From JAWLGW01 sp964569055 (lineage in GTDB: Bacteria > Planctomycetota > J058): a stretch of 24,158 nt of DNA. Made by a program: the position numbers and the translations under genes. The stretch spans positions 1 through 24,158 of the forward strand of contig CAZMSZ010000078.1 of the NCBI GenBank assembly GCA_964569055.1. The letters are read 5' to 3'. The notes under the pieces were generated by a model. The model worked only from the letters and a program-made list of their open reading frames with translations, was not told where the DNA came from and searched no databases. This document shows positions 1 through 7,019 of the stretch, piece by piece (positions within the stretch are counted from its first letter, which is position 1; the number at the start of each line of letters is the position of its first letter).

Positions 1-844
1 GGTAGCTGCCGAACATGTCGAGCGTGACGAAGCTGGTGCCCGCGTAGTTGCGCTCGTCGCCCAGGATCCGGTCGAGCTCGAGCGGGTGGCCGATCGACTC
101 GTGGATCTGCAGGACCATCTGGTCGGGGCCGAGCAGGAGGTCGAGCGTGCCGCTCGGACAGTTGGGCGCGGTGAGCAGCGCGAGCGCCTCATCGGCGACC
201 TGCTCGGCCGCGCCGAGGAACCCCACCCGGTCGAGCACCTCGAGCCCGCCCTGCAGGCAGAACGCGTCGCGCCCGAAGGTGCGGGTCTGGGTCTCGGTGC
301 CCTGGTTGGCCGTGGCGCGCAGGCTGGGGAACACGTAGCTGAACGTCTGCTCGAGCCGCCCGCCGCCCGAGGTCAGCGTGAAGGTGTCGAGCGCCACGTG
401 GGCCAGGCTGGCCGCCCAGTCGACGATCCGCTCGTCGCGCTTGAGGCGGGCCGAGAGGCCGCGCAGCAGCTCGATCTTCTCGGCCAGGGACATGCTGTCC
501 CAGGCGCGCTGGACCGGCGAGGCGTACTCCCCGCGGGGGTGGCTCTTGGGCAGCTCGCGCGGGTCGACCACCGTCCGCCCGGCGGTGCGGCGGGCCCACG
601 TGCGGGCCTGCTCCACCGCGCGGGCCAGGCCCGCCTCCGAGAGGTCGGCCGTGGCGGCGTAGCCCATGCCGCCGCCCTCCCACACCGTGAGCATGCAGCC
701 GGCGTCCTCGCCGCTGGTCACCGGGAGCAGCACGTCCTGGCGCACGGCGACCCGCTCGCTCCGCTCGCGCATGAAGCGCAGCGAGCAGTAGTCCGCGCCC
801 TGGGGGGCGACCTTCTCGAACCGTTGCTGGATGGCGTCGATCAC
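1..844 (-). CDS. TldD/PmbA-family metalloprotease, partial (C-terminus beyond left edge)
   Basis: Seen: an open frame runs from a GTG at 844 off the left edge (281 residues present). The late segment contains HESIGHPLELDR at about residue 248, followed by GDERNYAGTSF. This is the HExxxH zinc site and surrounding block of the TldD/PmbA family. Known: these proteins form a heterodimeric protease that processes modified peptides and degrades unfolded peptides in the cytoplasm. Start choice: the GTG overlaps the TGA of the upstream ygiQ-like gene (GTGA), and a GAGGAGGAG Shine-Dalgarno lies just before it, inside that gene, so translational coupling is likely. The motif form fits the generic TldD/PmbA-like group better than classical E. 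coli TldD, so I give no symbol. The missing C-terminal part should hold the last zinc ligand. Confidence 0.88.
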   Translation of the reverse strand, partial: MIDAIQQRFEKVAPQGADYCSLRFMRERSERVAVRQDVLLPVTSGEDAGCMLTVWEGGGMGYAATADLSEAGLARAVEQARTWARRTAGRTVVDPRELPKSHPRGEYASPVQRAWDSMSLAEKIELLRGLSARLKRDERIVDWAASLAHVALDTFTLTSGGGRLEQTFSYVFPSLRATANQGTETQTRTFGRDAFCLQGGLEVLDRVGFLGAAEQVADEALALLTAPNCPSGTLDLLLGPDQMVLQIHESIGHPLELDRILGDERNYAGTSFVTLDMFGSY

Positions 845-2985
845 GACGGCTCTCCTCCTCGGGCGCCGCGCCTGGGCCCGCGGCCCCCGCGTCGCGCCTC
901 CGCGCTCGCCCGCTCGGGGCGATAGCCTCGCTGTCCGCGGCGGTCGCGGCGGTCGTCCCGCCGCCGCCGCTGGCCCCCTCCGCCGGCCGGCACGCCGGGC
1001 ACCTCGTGGATGTCGCCCGAGGCGCCCGCCACCTCCGCCTCGGCCCGGCGACGGCGCGCCTCGAGCGCCTCTCGGGGCGGCTTGCTCGGGATCAGCGCGT
1101 CGCAGCCGTCGCCGATCAGGTCGGTCCGCCCGGCGGCGCGCAGCGCCTCGCGCACCAAGAAGTAGTTCTCGGGGCGGAAGAACTGCAGGAGCGAGCGCTG
1201 CAGCCGGCGGTCGCGCAGCCCCTTGGCCACGTGCACCGGCTCGAGCGTGATCGGGTCGAGCCCCGTGTAGTACATGCAGGTCGCGATGTCGAGCGGCGCC
1301 GGGATGAAGTCCTGGACCTGGTCGGGGCGGTAGCCGTTGCGCTTGAGGAACAGCGCCAGCTCGATCATGGCGCGCAGGTCGGAGCCGGGGTGGCTGCTGA
1401 TGAAGTAGGGCACCAGCTCCTGACGCTTGCCGACGGCGCGGCTCGCCCGGTGGAACTCGGTCACGAACCGGTCCCAGTCGGCGAGCTGCGGCTTCTTCAT
1501 GCGGCCGAGCACCTCCTCGTCCACGTGCTCGGGCGCGACCTTCAGCCGCCCGCCGACGTGGTGCTGCGCCAGCTCGCGCAGGTACTCGGGCGAGCGCCCG
1601 GCGAGGTCGATCCGCACGCCCGAGGCGACGTGGACCCGGCGGACGCCCGGGACCGCGCGCACCTGGCGCATGAGCTCGATCAGGGGGCCGTGGTCGGTGC
1701 CGAGCAGCTTGCAGATCTTGGGGTGCACGCAGGACAGCCGCCGGCAGGTGGCCTCCACCTCGGGGCGCGTGCAGCGCAGCTCGTACATGTTGGCGGTGGG
1801 CCCGCCGATGTCGCTCACGATGCCCTTGAAGTCGGGGTCCTCGGTCATGAGCGCGAGCTCGCGCAGGACCGAGCCCTGCGAGCGCGACTGAATGATCCGC
1901 CCCTGGTGGGTCGTGATCGAGCAGAACGTGCAGCCGCCGAAGCAGCCGCGCATGATCTGCACCGAGTGCCTGATCACCTCGAACGCGGGGATCTTGTCGC
2001 GGTAGGCGGGGTGCGCCTTGCGCGTGTAGGGGAGCTCGTGGACCCGGTCGAGCTCGGCCTGGCTGAGCGGGAGGTCGGGCGGGTTCTGGACCACCGCCCG
2101 CTGGCCGTGGCGCTGGATCAGGGTCCGCGCGCAGTGGGGGTTGGTGTTCTGGTGGATCAGCCGGGTGGCGCGCGCGAAGGCGACCTTGTCGCTGGCGACG
2201 TCCTCGAAGCTGGGCAGGTGCTCCACCGCGGGCCCGGACGGGGGGACCTCCTCCTTGGCCCCGAGCGCGTAGACCACCCCGCGCAGGTCGCGCAGCGCCT
2301 CGAGCGGGCGCCCGGCGGCCAGGCGGCGCGCGACCTCCACGATCGTGCGCTCCGCCATGCCGAACACGATCAGGTCGGCCTTGGCGTCGAGCAGGATCGA
2401 GCCGCGGACCTTCTCGCTCCAGTAGTCGAAGTGGGCCAGGCGGCGCAGCGAGGCCTCGACCGCGCCCGCCACCACCGGCACGCCCTTGAACGCCTCGCGC
2501 GCCCGCTGGCAGTAGGCGAGGGTGGCTCGGTCGGGCCGCAGCCCGATCCGCCCGCCCGGCGAGTAGGCGTCGTCGTTGCGGACCTTCTTGTTGGCCGTGT
2601 AGTGGTTGATCATGGAGTCCATGTTCCCGGCGCCCACGCCGAAGAACAGGCGCGGCCGCCCGAACTGGCGCCACGGCTCGCAGCTCCGCCAGTCGGGCTG
2701 GGCCAAGATCGCCACCCGGAACCCCGCGTCCTCGAGGACCCGCCCCACGACCGCCGTCCCGAAGCTGGGGTGGTCGACGTAGGCGTCGCCCGAGACGAGC
2801 ACCACGTCGACCTCGTCCCAGCCGCGCTCGCGCACTTCGGCGGCGCTCATGGGCAAGGGGCGGCGCTCCGCCAGCGGGATCGCCGCCGGCCCGGCCGGCG
2901 CGCCGGCGCTCACCGGCAGCCGCCGCGGGCCAGCCTTGGCGCGGTCGCCCTTGCCGTCGTGCTTCTTGGGGTGGCGCGGCTTCAC
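841..2985 (-). CDS. ygiQ: YgiQ-family radical SAM protein (UPF0313)
   Basis: Seen: 714 residues, close to the family's usual 700-740. The N-terminal block has SGDAYVDHPSFG and AGNMDSMINHYTA, both hallmarks of YgiQ. The radical SAM cluster motif is C348-x3-C352-x2-C355 inside RGCFGGCTFCSITTHQGR. Downstream are GGPTANMY, APEHVDEE and PYFISSHPGS. Known: YgiQ proteins are 4Fe-4S radical SAM enzymes whose substrate is not established. Start: the GTG at 2985 is the first available after an in-frame TAG. The conserved core begins about 45 residues in, after a Lys/Arg-rich leader. The last ~75 residues are an Arg/Gly-rich low-complexity tail, possibly nucleic-acid binding (inference). The stop overlaps the start of the downstream metalloprotease gene, so the two form an operon. 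Confidence 0.95.
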   Translation of the reverse strand: MKPRHPKKHDGKGDRAKAGPRRLPVSAGAPAGPAAIPLAERRPLPMSAAEVRERGWDEVDVVLVSGDAYVDHPSFGTAVVGRVLEDAGFRVAILAQPDWRSCEPWRQFGRPRLFFGVGAGNMDSMINHYTANKKVRNDDAYSPGGRIGLRPDRATLAYCQRAREAFKGVPVVAGAVEASLRRLAHFDYWSEKVRGSILLDAKADLIVFGMAERTIVEVARRLAAGRPLEALRDLRGVVYALGAKEEVPPSGPAVEHLPSFEDVASDKVAFARATRLIHQNTNPHCARTLIQRHGQRAVVQNPPDLPLSQAELDRVHELPYTRKAHPAYRDKIPAFEVIRHSVQIMRGCFGGCTFCSITTHQGRIIQSRSQGSVLRELALMTEDPDFKGIVSDIGGPTANMYELRCTRPEVEATCRRLSCVHPKICKLLGTDHGPLIELMRQVRAVPGVRRVHVASGVRIDLAGRSPEYLRELAQHHVGGRLKVAPEHVDEEVLGRMKKPQLADWDRFVTEFHRASRAVGKRQELVPYFISSHPGSDLRAMIELALFLKRNGYRPDQVQDFIPAPLDIATCMYYTGLDPITLEPVHVAKGLRDRRLQRSLLQFFRPENYFLVREALRAAGRTDLIGDGCDALIPSKPPREALEARRRRAEAEVAGASGDIHEVPGVPAGGGGQRRRRDDRRDRRGQRGYRPERASAEARRGGRGPRRGARGGEPS

Positions 2986-2994
2986 GAGCCCTAG

Positions 2995-3000
2995 AGTCTA
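2995..3000 (-). promoter_or_regulatory. Candidate -10 element (TAGACT) of the ygiQ-metalloprotease operon
   Basis: On the minus strand TAGACT lies 9 bases before the GTG start of the ygiQ-like gene. There is no good Shine-Dalgarno between them, so the transcript would start at or within about 3 bases of the start codon. No convincing -35 is seen. The call is an inference from the same arrangement at several genes in this window. Confidence 0.35.
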
Positions 3001-3039
3001 CTCGCCCAGCGCCGTAGACCGAGGGCCAGGGCCCGCCGC

Positions 3040-3945
3040 TCACCCGTCGGGGTGGAAGGCCGCGTGCACCCGCGCCAGGCGGGCGCGGTCGAGGTGGGTG
3101 TAGACCTGCGTGGTCGTGACCCGGGTGTGGCCGAGCAGCTCCTGGACCACGCGCAGGTCCGCCCCGCCCTCGATCAGGTGGGTGGCGAAGCTGTGGCGCA
3201 GGGTGTGGGGCGAGGCGGCCTGCGGGGGGAGCCCCGCCCGGACGAGGTGCTGGCGCACGCAGCGGAACACGTCGATCCGCGTGAGCGAGGCCCCGGTCCG
3301 GCTGAGGAGGAACGTGCTCCCGGGGCGGAGCCGGCGGGCGGCCAGCCGCGGCCGGCCCTCGGCGAGGTAGCGGCGGGCCGCCTCCTGGCCGCGCCGGCCG
3401 AGGGGGGTCAGCCGCTCGCGCCGACCCTTGCCGAACACCCGCACCGTGACCACGTCCCCGGCGGCCGCCAGCCCCTCCTCGGCCGCCCGGAGCGGCAGCC
3501 GGGCGACCTCGCTGGCGCGGGCCCCGGTGGCGTACAGCAGCTCGAGCAGCGCCCGGTCGCGCAGGGCCAGCGGGGAGCTGCCGCGCGGCGAGGCGAGCAG
3601 CGCCTCGACCTGCTCGCGCGTGAGCACCCGCGGGATCGGCCGCCCCTGGCGCGCTGCGGCGACCTCCGCCGCCGGGTCGCGCTCCACGGCCCCCTCCTCC
3701 CGGAGGAATCGGAACAGGGAGCGGCAGGCCGCGAGGTGGCGCGCCACGCTGCGCGCGCACAGCCCGCGGTCGGCGAGCCGGGTGAGGTGGCGCCGGAGGT
3801 CCTCCGCCGTGACCGCCGCGGGCAGGGCGTCGCCCACGGTGCCCAGCAGCTCGCCGAGGTCGCGCCGGTAGGCGGCGACCGTATGGGGCGAGGCGTCGCG
3901 CTCGACCGCCAGCGCCGCCAGGAAGCTCTCGATCTCGGCCCGCAC
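3040..3945 (-). CDS. XerC/XerD-like tyrosine recombinase
   Basis: Seen: an N-terminal SAM-like core-binding domain (ERDASPHTVAAYRRDL) followed by the catalytic domain. From the GTG at 3945 the catalytic residues are R143 (ATGARASE), K173 (GKGRRE), H247 and R250 (HTLRHSFATHL), H273 (LGHTRV) and nucleophile Y282 (VYTHLD). Length (301 residues) and spacing closely match XerC/XerD. Known: Xer recombinases resolve chromosome dimers at dif sites. Related integrases serve mobile elements, but no att site or cargo is visible, so a housekeeping Xer role is preferred. Start: an in-frame ATG at 4035 would add 30 residues, but it overlaps the divergent helix-turn-helix gene and the extra residues look non-conserved. 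XerC and XerD cannot be told apart here. Confidence 0.9.
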   Translation of the reverse strand: MRAEIESFLAALAVERDASPHTVAAYRRDLGELLGTVGDALPAAVTAEDLRRHLTRLADRGLCARSVARHLAACRSLFRFLREEGAVERDPAAEVAAARQGRPIPRVLTREQVEALLASPRGSSPLALRDRALLELLYATGARASEVARLPLRAAEEGLAAAGDVVTVRVFGKGRRERLTPLGRRGQEAARRYLAEGRPRLAARRLRPGSTFLLSRTGASLTRIDVFRCVRQHLVRAGLPPQAASPHTLRHSFATHLIEGGADLRVVQELLGHTRVTTTQVYTHLDRARLARVHAAFHPDG

Positions 3946-4024
3946 GAAGGGGCTTATCGGCAGCGGAGGCTGCTTGGGAGCAGGGAGGTTTGGCCTGGAC
4001 TCGCCCGATGGGTAGGAGGCTACG

Positions 4025-4253
4025 ATGCCCCGCATGACGCCCCGGCAGATTCAGACCTTGCGGCGCCGGCTCGGCCTGACCCGGAGTGAGCTCGCGGTAG
4101 AGGTCGGAGTGAGCGCCTCGACGGTCGCGCGCTGGGAACGCGGTGAGCGCGCCCCGGGCTCACGTGCCTCGCGAGAGCTCGAGCGGCTCGGCGCAGCCGT
4201 GGACGAACCGCCTGGCGCGCCGGCGCCTTCAGGTGCCCGGCCCGCTCCGTTCA
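4025..4253 (+). CDS. XRE-type helix-turn-helix DNA-binding protein, interrupted by assembly gap
   Basis: Seen: residues 4-52 form a compact helix-turn-helix unit with QIQTLRRRLGLTRSELA, VGVSASTVARWERGER and a following helix, typical of XRE/Cro-family regulators. A Pro/Ala-rich linker follows and the frame then runs into the 100-N gap at 4254, so the C-terminus is unknown. Start: the ATG at 4025 has a TAGGAGG Shine-Dalgarno 5 bases upstream. An ATG at 4034 (MTPRQ) is the alternative and matches the usual family start better. The gene is divergent from the recombinase, with about 79 bp between 3945 and 4025 for promoters. A regulatory role for the recombinase is possible but not shown. Any apparent continuation past the gap is arbitrary. 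Confidence 0.72.
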
Positions 4254-4353
4254 NNNNNNNNNNNNNNNNNNNNNNNNNNNNNNNNNNNNNNNNNNNNNNN
4301 NNNNNNNNNNNNNNNNNNNNNNNNNNNNNNNNNNNNNNNNNNNNNNNNNNNNN
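4254..4353. other. Assembly gap (100 N)
   Basis: Exactly 100 consecutive N. This is the conventional placeholder for a scaffold gap of unknown length, so the two flanks may be much farther apart than drawn. It truncates the helix-turn-helix gene. The 3' end of the FHA gene lies only 5 bases beyond the right edge of the gap. Confidence 0.97.
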
Positions 4354-4358
4354 CCCCG

Positions 4359-5078
4359 CTACGCGACCGGCGTCCCCCGCATGAACTTCATCTTCAGCCC
4401 GCGGATCGTGATCTCGTCGTTGTCGCCGAGGCGGACGTCGTCGACCTGCTTGCCGTTGACGAACACCCCGTCGCCCTTGGGGGAGACGTTGATCAGGCGG
4501 AACCCGGACTCGTCGCGGAAGATGATCGCGACCTTGCGGGGCGTGAACCAGCCGCTCAGCTTGACGTCGGCCTGCTCGTCCTTGCCGAACAGGAACACCG
4601 ACTTCTCGAGGAACACGTTCTTCTTGCCGCCCGACTCGTCGACCTCGAGGTAGCCGCGCACGCGCGAGGCCTTCTCGCGCTGCAGCTGGGCCAGGGCGGC
4701 CTGGTCCATCTGCATGGTCATGCCGCCGAAGTCGTCCTCGCCGCCGCCGCCCCGCTTGGCCGGCTCGGCGGCGGGCGCCGCCGCGCCGTCGGCGTCGCAG
4801 GTGATCGTGAACTTCCCGATCGAGATCTCGTCGCCGGCGTTGATGTTGTGGGCGTCGACCCGCCGGCCGTTCACGAACGTGCCGTTGTTCGAGCGGAGGT
4901 CGCGCAGGACGTAGAACCCGTCCTTCTTGAGGATCTCGGCGTGGTAGCGCGATACGCCGAGGTTGTCGATCGTGACCTCGCAGTCCTCGCTCCGGCCGAT
5001 CCGGATGCGCTCCTGATGGTCGAACTCGTAGCGCTCGAGGGTCCGGCCCGAGAGGGTCAGGGTCAGCTTGATGCTCAC
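4359..5078 (-). CDS. Protein with two FHA domains
   Basis: Seen: 239 residues from the GTG at 5078, which follows a GAGGAGG-type Shine-Dalgarno. FHA domain 1 (about 25-93) has the phosphothreonine-binding set G28-R29-S30, S43-R44-x-H46 and N65-G66-T67. An acidic/Gly-rich linker with a Met/Gln-rich stretch joins FHA domain 2 (about 161-232). That domain keeps the fold pattern (FGKDEQADVKLS, GVFVNGK, DNDEITI) but has K166 for the usual Arg and PRKV for SRxH. Known: FHA domains bind phosphothreonine peptides made by Hanks-type kinases. Inference: domain 1 can bind phosphopeptide, while domain 2 is probably structural. The gene is the last of the fab transcript before the gap, 23 bases after the 90-residue gene. 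A longer upstream reading of the same frame overlaps that gene and is rejected. Confidence 0.88.
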   Translation of the reverse strand: MSIKLTLTLSGRTLERYEFDHQERIRIGRSEDCEVTIDNLGVSRYHAEILKKDGFYVLRDLRSNNGTFVNGRRVDAHNINAGDEISIGKFTITCDADGAAAPAAEPAKRGGGGEDDFGGMTMQMDQAALAQLQREKASRVRGYLEVDESGGKKNVFLEKSVFLFGKDEQADVKLSGWFTPRKVAIIFRDESGFRLINVSPKGDGVFVNGKQVDDVRLGDNDEITIRGLKMKFMRGTPVA

Positions 5079-5101
5079 GTAGCTCCGCTCCTCCTCTGCC
5101 C

Positions 5102-5374
5102 TTAGGTACTCAGGTCGAGCTGCGCGCGCAAGGCGTCGGCCTCGGCCTGGGACTCGAGCAACCGGTAGACGAGCATGGCCGCGGTCGAGATCCCCGCGGG
5201 GTCCTGGTGCTGGATCGCGAGGCGGCTCACGAACTCGGCCACGCAGGGGTTCTCCTCCTCGACGCGCTCGAGCAGCCGGATCACGTAGTCGTTGTGATCC
5301 TCCCGCTCGAGCTCGCGGCACACCGCGAAGCCGGTCTCCTGCGTCACCCGGGGGAGGAGGGCGTCAGGCTTCAT
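5102..5374 (-). CDS. Unknown 90-residue protein downstream of fabF
   Basis: I do not recognise a family. Seen: 90 residues, mostly helical in appearance and acidic in the middle (ELEREDHNDYVIRLLERVEEENPC), with two cysteines and no signal peptide or membrane segment. The ATG at 5374 lies inside the end of fabF, giving an 11-base overlap with a different frame. No Shine-Dalgarno is obvious, so expression probably depends on translational coupling to fabF. The FHA gene follows after 23 bases. The tight packing between two recognisable genes supports a real coding sequence. An adaptor or regulatory partner of the FHA protein is possible but is speculation. Confidence 0.7.
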   Translation of the reverse strand: MKPDALLPRVTQETGFAVCRELEREDHNDYVIRLLERVEEENPCVAEFVSRLAIQHQDPAGISTAAMLVYRLLESQAEADALRAQLDLST

Positions 5375-6605
5375 ACCGCTTGAAGAGGAGGCAGGCGTTG
5401 TGCCCGCCGAACCCGAACGTGTTGGAGAGCAGCGCGTCGACCCGCGCGGCGCGCGCCTCGTTGGGGACGTAGTCGAGGTCGCACTCGGGGTCGGGGTCCT
5501 CGAGGTTGATCGTGGGCGGCAATAGCCCCTCGCGCAGGGCGAGCACGCTCACGATCCCCTCCACCCCGCCCGAGGCGCCGAGCAGGTGGCCGACCATGGA
5601 CTTGGTGGACGAGACCGCCAGCTTGGCCGCGTGGTCGCCGAACACCCGCTTGATCGCGACGGTCTCCAGGCGGTCGCCGATGTCGGTCGAGGTGCCGTGG
5701 GCGTTGATGTAGCCCACGTCCTCGGGCCGGATCTCGGCGTCGTCGATCGCGGCCTGCATGGCGCGGGCCGCCCCGTCGCCCTCGGAGTGGGGCGCGGTGA
5801 TGTGGTACGCGTCGTCGGTGTTGCCGAACCCCGCCAGCTCGCAGTAGATCCGCGCCCCGCGCGCCTTGGCGTGCTCGAGCTCCTCGAGCACGAGCAGCCC
5901 CGCGCCCTCGCTGAACACGAAGCCGTCGCGGTCCTTGTCGAACGGGCGGCTGGCCCGCGTCGGCTCCTCGTTGCGCTTGGAGAGCGCCCGCGCCGCGCAG
6001 AACCCGGCCAGCCCGACCGGCGTCAGGGCCGCCTCCGAGCCGCCCGCGAACGCCACGTCGGCGATCCCCCAGCGGATCTGCTGGAAGGCGATGCCGATGG
6101 CGTGGTTCGACGAGGCGCAGGCCGAGGAGACGCAGAAGTTCGGGCCGCGCAGCCCGAGCTGGATCGCGACCTGCCCGCTCGGCGCGTTGATCATCATCAT
6201 GGGCACGAGGAACGGCGACACGCGCCGCACCCCGCGCTGGTGCAGGGTCAGCACCTGCTGCTCGGTGGTGTCGAGCCCGCCGATCCCCGAGCCAATGATC
6301 GCGCCCACGCGGGTGCGGTCGGTGGCGTCGAGGTCGAGCCCCGCGTCCTTGCGGGCCTCCTCGGCGCACACCATGGCGAACTGGGTGACGCGGTCGAGGT
6401 GGCGCACCTCCTTCTTCTCGAAGTGCGCCTCGGGCTCGAAGCCCTTGACCTCCCCCGCGATCTTCACGGGGAAGTCGGCGGTGTCGAACAGCGTGATCGG
6501 CGCGATCCCGCTCTTGCCGGCGCGGACCCCCTCCCACAGGGCGGGGACGCCCAAGCCGAAGGGGCTCAACGCCCCGAGCCCGGTCACGACGACGCGTCGC
6601 TTCAT
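5364..6605 (-). CDS. fabF: 3-oxoacyl-[acyl-carrier-protein] synthase II
   Basis: Condenses malonyl-ACP with a growing acyl-ACP in fatty acid elongation (cytoplasm). Seen: 413 residues, with the thiolase-fold triad at C163 (SSACASS), H303 (NAHGTSTD) and H340 (KSMVGHLLGASGG), the same numbers as E. coli FabF. The GFGGHNA block is near the C-terminus. Start: the ATG at 6605 (MKRRVVVTGLG) has a GAGG Shine-Dalgarno. An in-frame ATG 15 codons upstream adds unconserved sequence. The gene lies about 97 bases after acpP, with a hairpin-forming stretch between them, and its 3' end overlaps the next gene. HGTSTD in place of the commoner HGTSTP is a minor variation. Confidence 0.97.
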   Translation of the reverse strand: MKRRVVVTGLGALSPFGLGVPALWEGVRAGKSGIAPITLFDTADFPVKIAGEVKGFEPEAHFEKKEVRHLDRVTQFAMVCAEEARKDAGLDLDATDRTRVGAIIGSGIGGLDTTEQQVLTLHQRGVRRVSPFLVPMMMINAPSGQVAIQLGLRGPNFCVSSACASSNHAIGIAFQQIRWGIADVAFAGGSEAALTPVGLAGFCAARALSKRNEEPTRASRPFDKDRDGFVFSEGAGLLVLEELEHAKARGARIYCELAGFGNTDDAYHITAPHSEGDGAARAMQAAIDDAEIRPEDVGYINAHGTSTDIGDRLETVAIKRVFGDHAAKLAVSSTKSMVGHLLGASGGVEGIVSVLALREGLLPPTINLEDPDPECDLDYVPNEARAARVDALLSNTFGFGGHNACLLFKRYEA

Positions 6606-6664
6606 TCGCCTCACAGCCTCTGATCGGCTCGATCCCGCCTCTGCCGGCACCGACCGGTCGCGGA

Positions 6665-6684
6665 CGCCCCGTCACGGCGGGGCG
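6665..6684 (-). promoter_or_regulatory. Hairpin between acpP and fabF
   Basis: A 7-bp perfect inverted repeat (CGCCCCG / CGGGGCG, 6-base loop) lies about 18 bases beyond the acpP stop. There is no U-tract on the minus strand, so it is not a canonical terminator. It could be a partial terminator or an mRNA-stabilising stem that keeps acpP message above fabF. That role is inference; at this GC content short stems also arise by chance. Confidence 0.3.
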
Positions 6685-6702
6685 CCCCCTCCGGTGACGC
6701 CG

Positions 6703-6942
6703 TCAGGAGCCGGTGTGCTCCTCGATGTACTTGATCGCCTCGCCGACGGTCTGGATCTTCTCCGCGTCCTCGTCGGGGATGCTGATGTCGAACTCCTCCT
6801 CGAGCTCCATCACCAGCTCGACCGTGTCGAGCGAGTCGGCGCCGAGGTCGTTGATGAAGGAGGTCTCGGGGGTGACCTTCTCGCGGGGGACGCCGAGCTG
6901 GTCGCAGACGATGTCGGTCACTTTTTCGGCAACGGAAGCCAC
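6703..6942 (-). CDS. acpP: Acyl carrier protein
   Basis: Carries acyl intermediates on a 4'-phosphopantetheine arm during fatty acid synthesis. Seen: 79 residues, the usual size, with the attachment serine S37 in GADSLDTVELVMELEEEF, one of the most conserved motifs in bacteria, and an acidic helix II. The GTG start at 6942 is preceded by a GAGG Shine-Dalgarno. The gene sits between fabG and fabF, as is standard. The 77-base gap to fabG is the longest upstream gap between consecutive genes from rpmF to here and contains a hairpin and an AT-richer stretch, so extra regulation of this highly expressed gene is plausible. Confidence 0.98.
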   Translation of the reverse strand: MASVAEKVTDIVCDQLGVPREKVTPETSFINDLGADSLDTVELVMELEEEFDISIPDEDAEKIQTVGEAIKYIEEHTGS

Positions 6943-6957
6943 GATCTACCTCGCGTC

Positions 6958-6979
6958 GCGCGGGTGGATCGACCCGCGC
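6958..6979 (-). promoter_or_regulatory. Hairpin in the acpP leader
   Basis: An 8-bp perfect stem (GCGCGGGT / ACCCGCGC) with a 6-base loop lies about 6 bases upstream of the acpP Shine-Dalgarno. Just upstream (about 6995-7015) is the most AT-rich stretch of the fabG-acpP junction, with TATGCT on the minus strand that could be a weak -10. A separate acpP promoter or an mRNA 5'-end protector is possible but unproven. Confidence 0.3.
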
Positions 6980-7019
6980 CCCTCGTTCGTTGGAAGCGGA
7001 ATAGCATACAGGTTCGCCC

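Noticed and set aside
86..925. Plus-strand frame at the left end
   Set aside because: It is antisense to the TldD/PmbA-like gene, which has the HExxxH motif. The plus-strand protein has no recognisable feature.
1006..2994. Long plus-strand open frame (662 codons) opposite the ygiQ-like gene
   Set aside because: Its translation is low-complexity and lacks any motif, while the minus strand encodes a full YgiQ protein. It is a shadow produced by high GC at third positions.
3040..4035. Integrase of a mobile element
   Set aside because: Length and catalytic spacing match housekeeping XerC/XerD, and no att duplication or cargo is visible. The gap leaves this open, but the evidence is insufficient.
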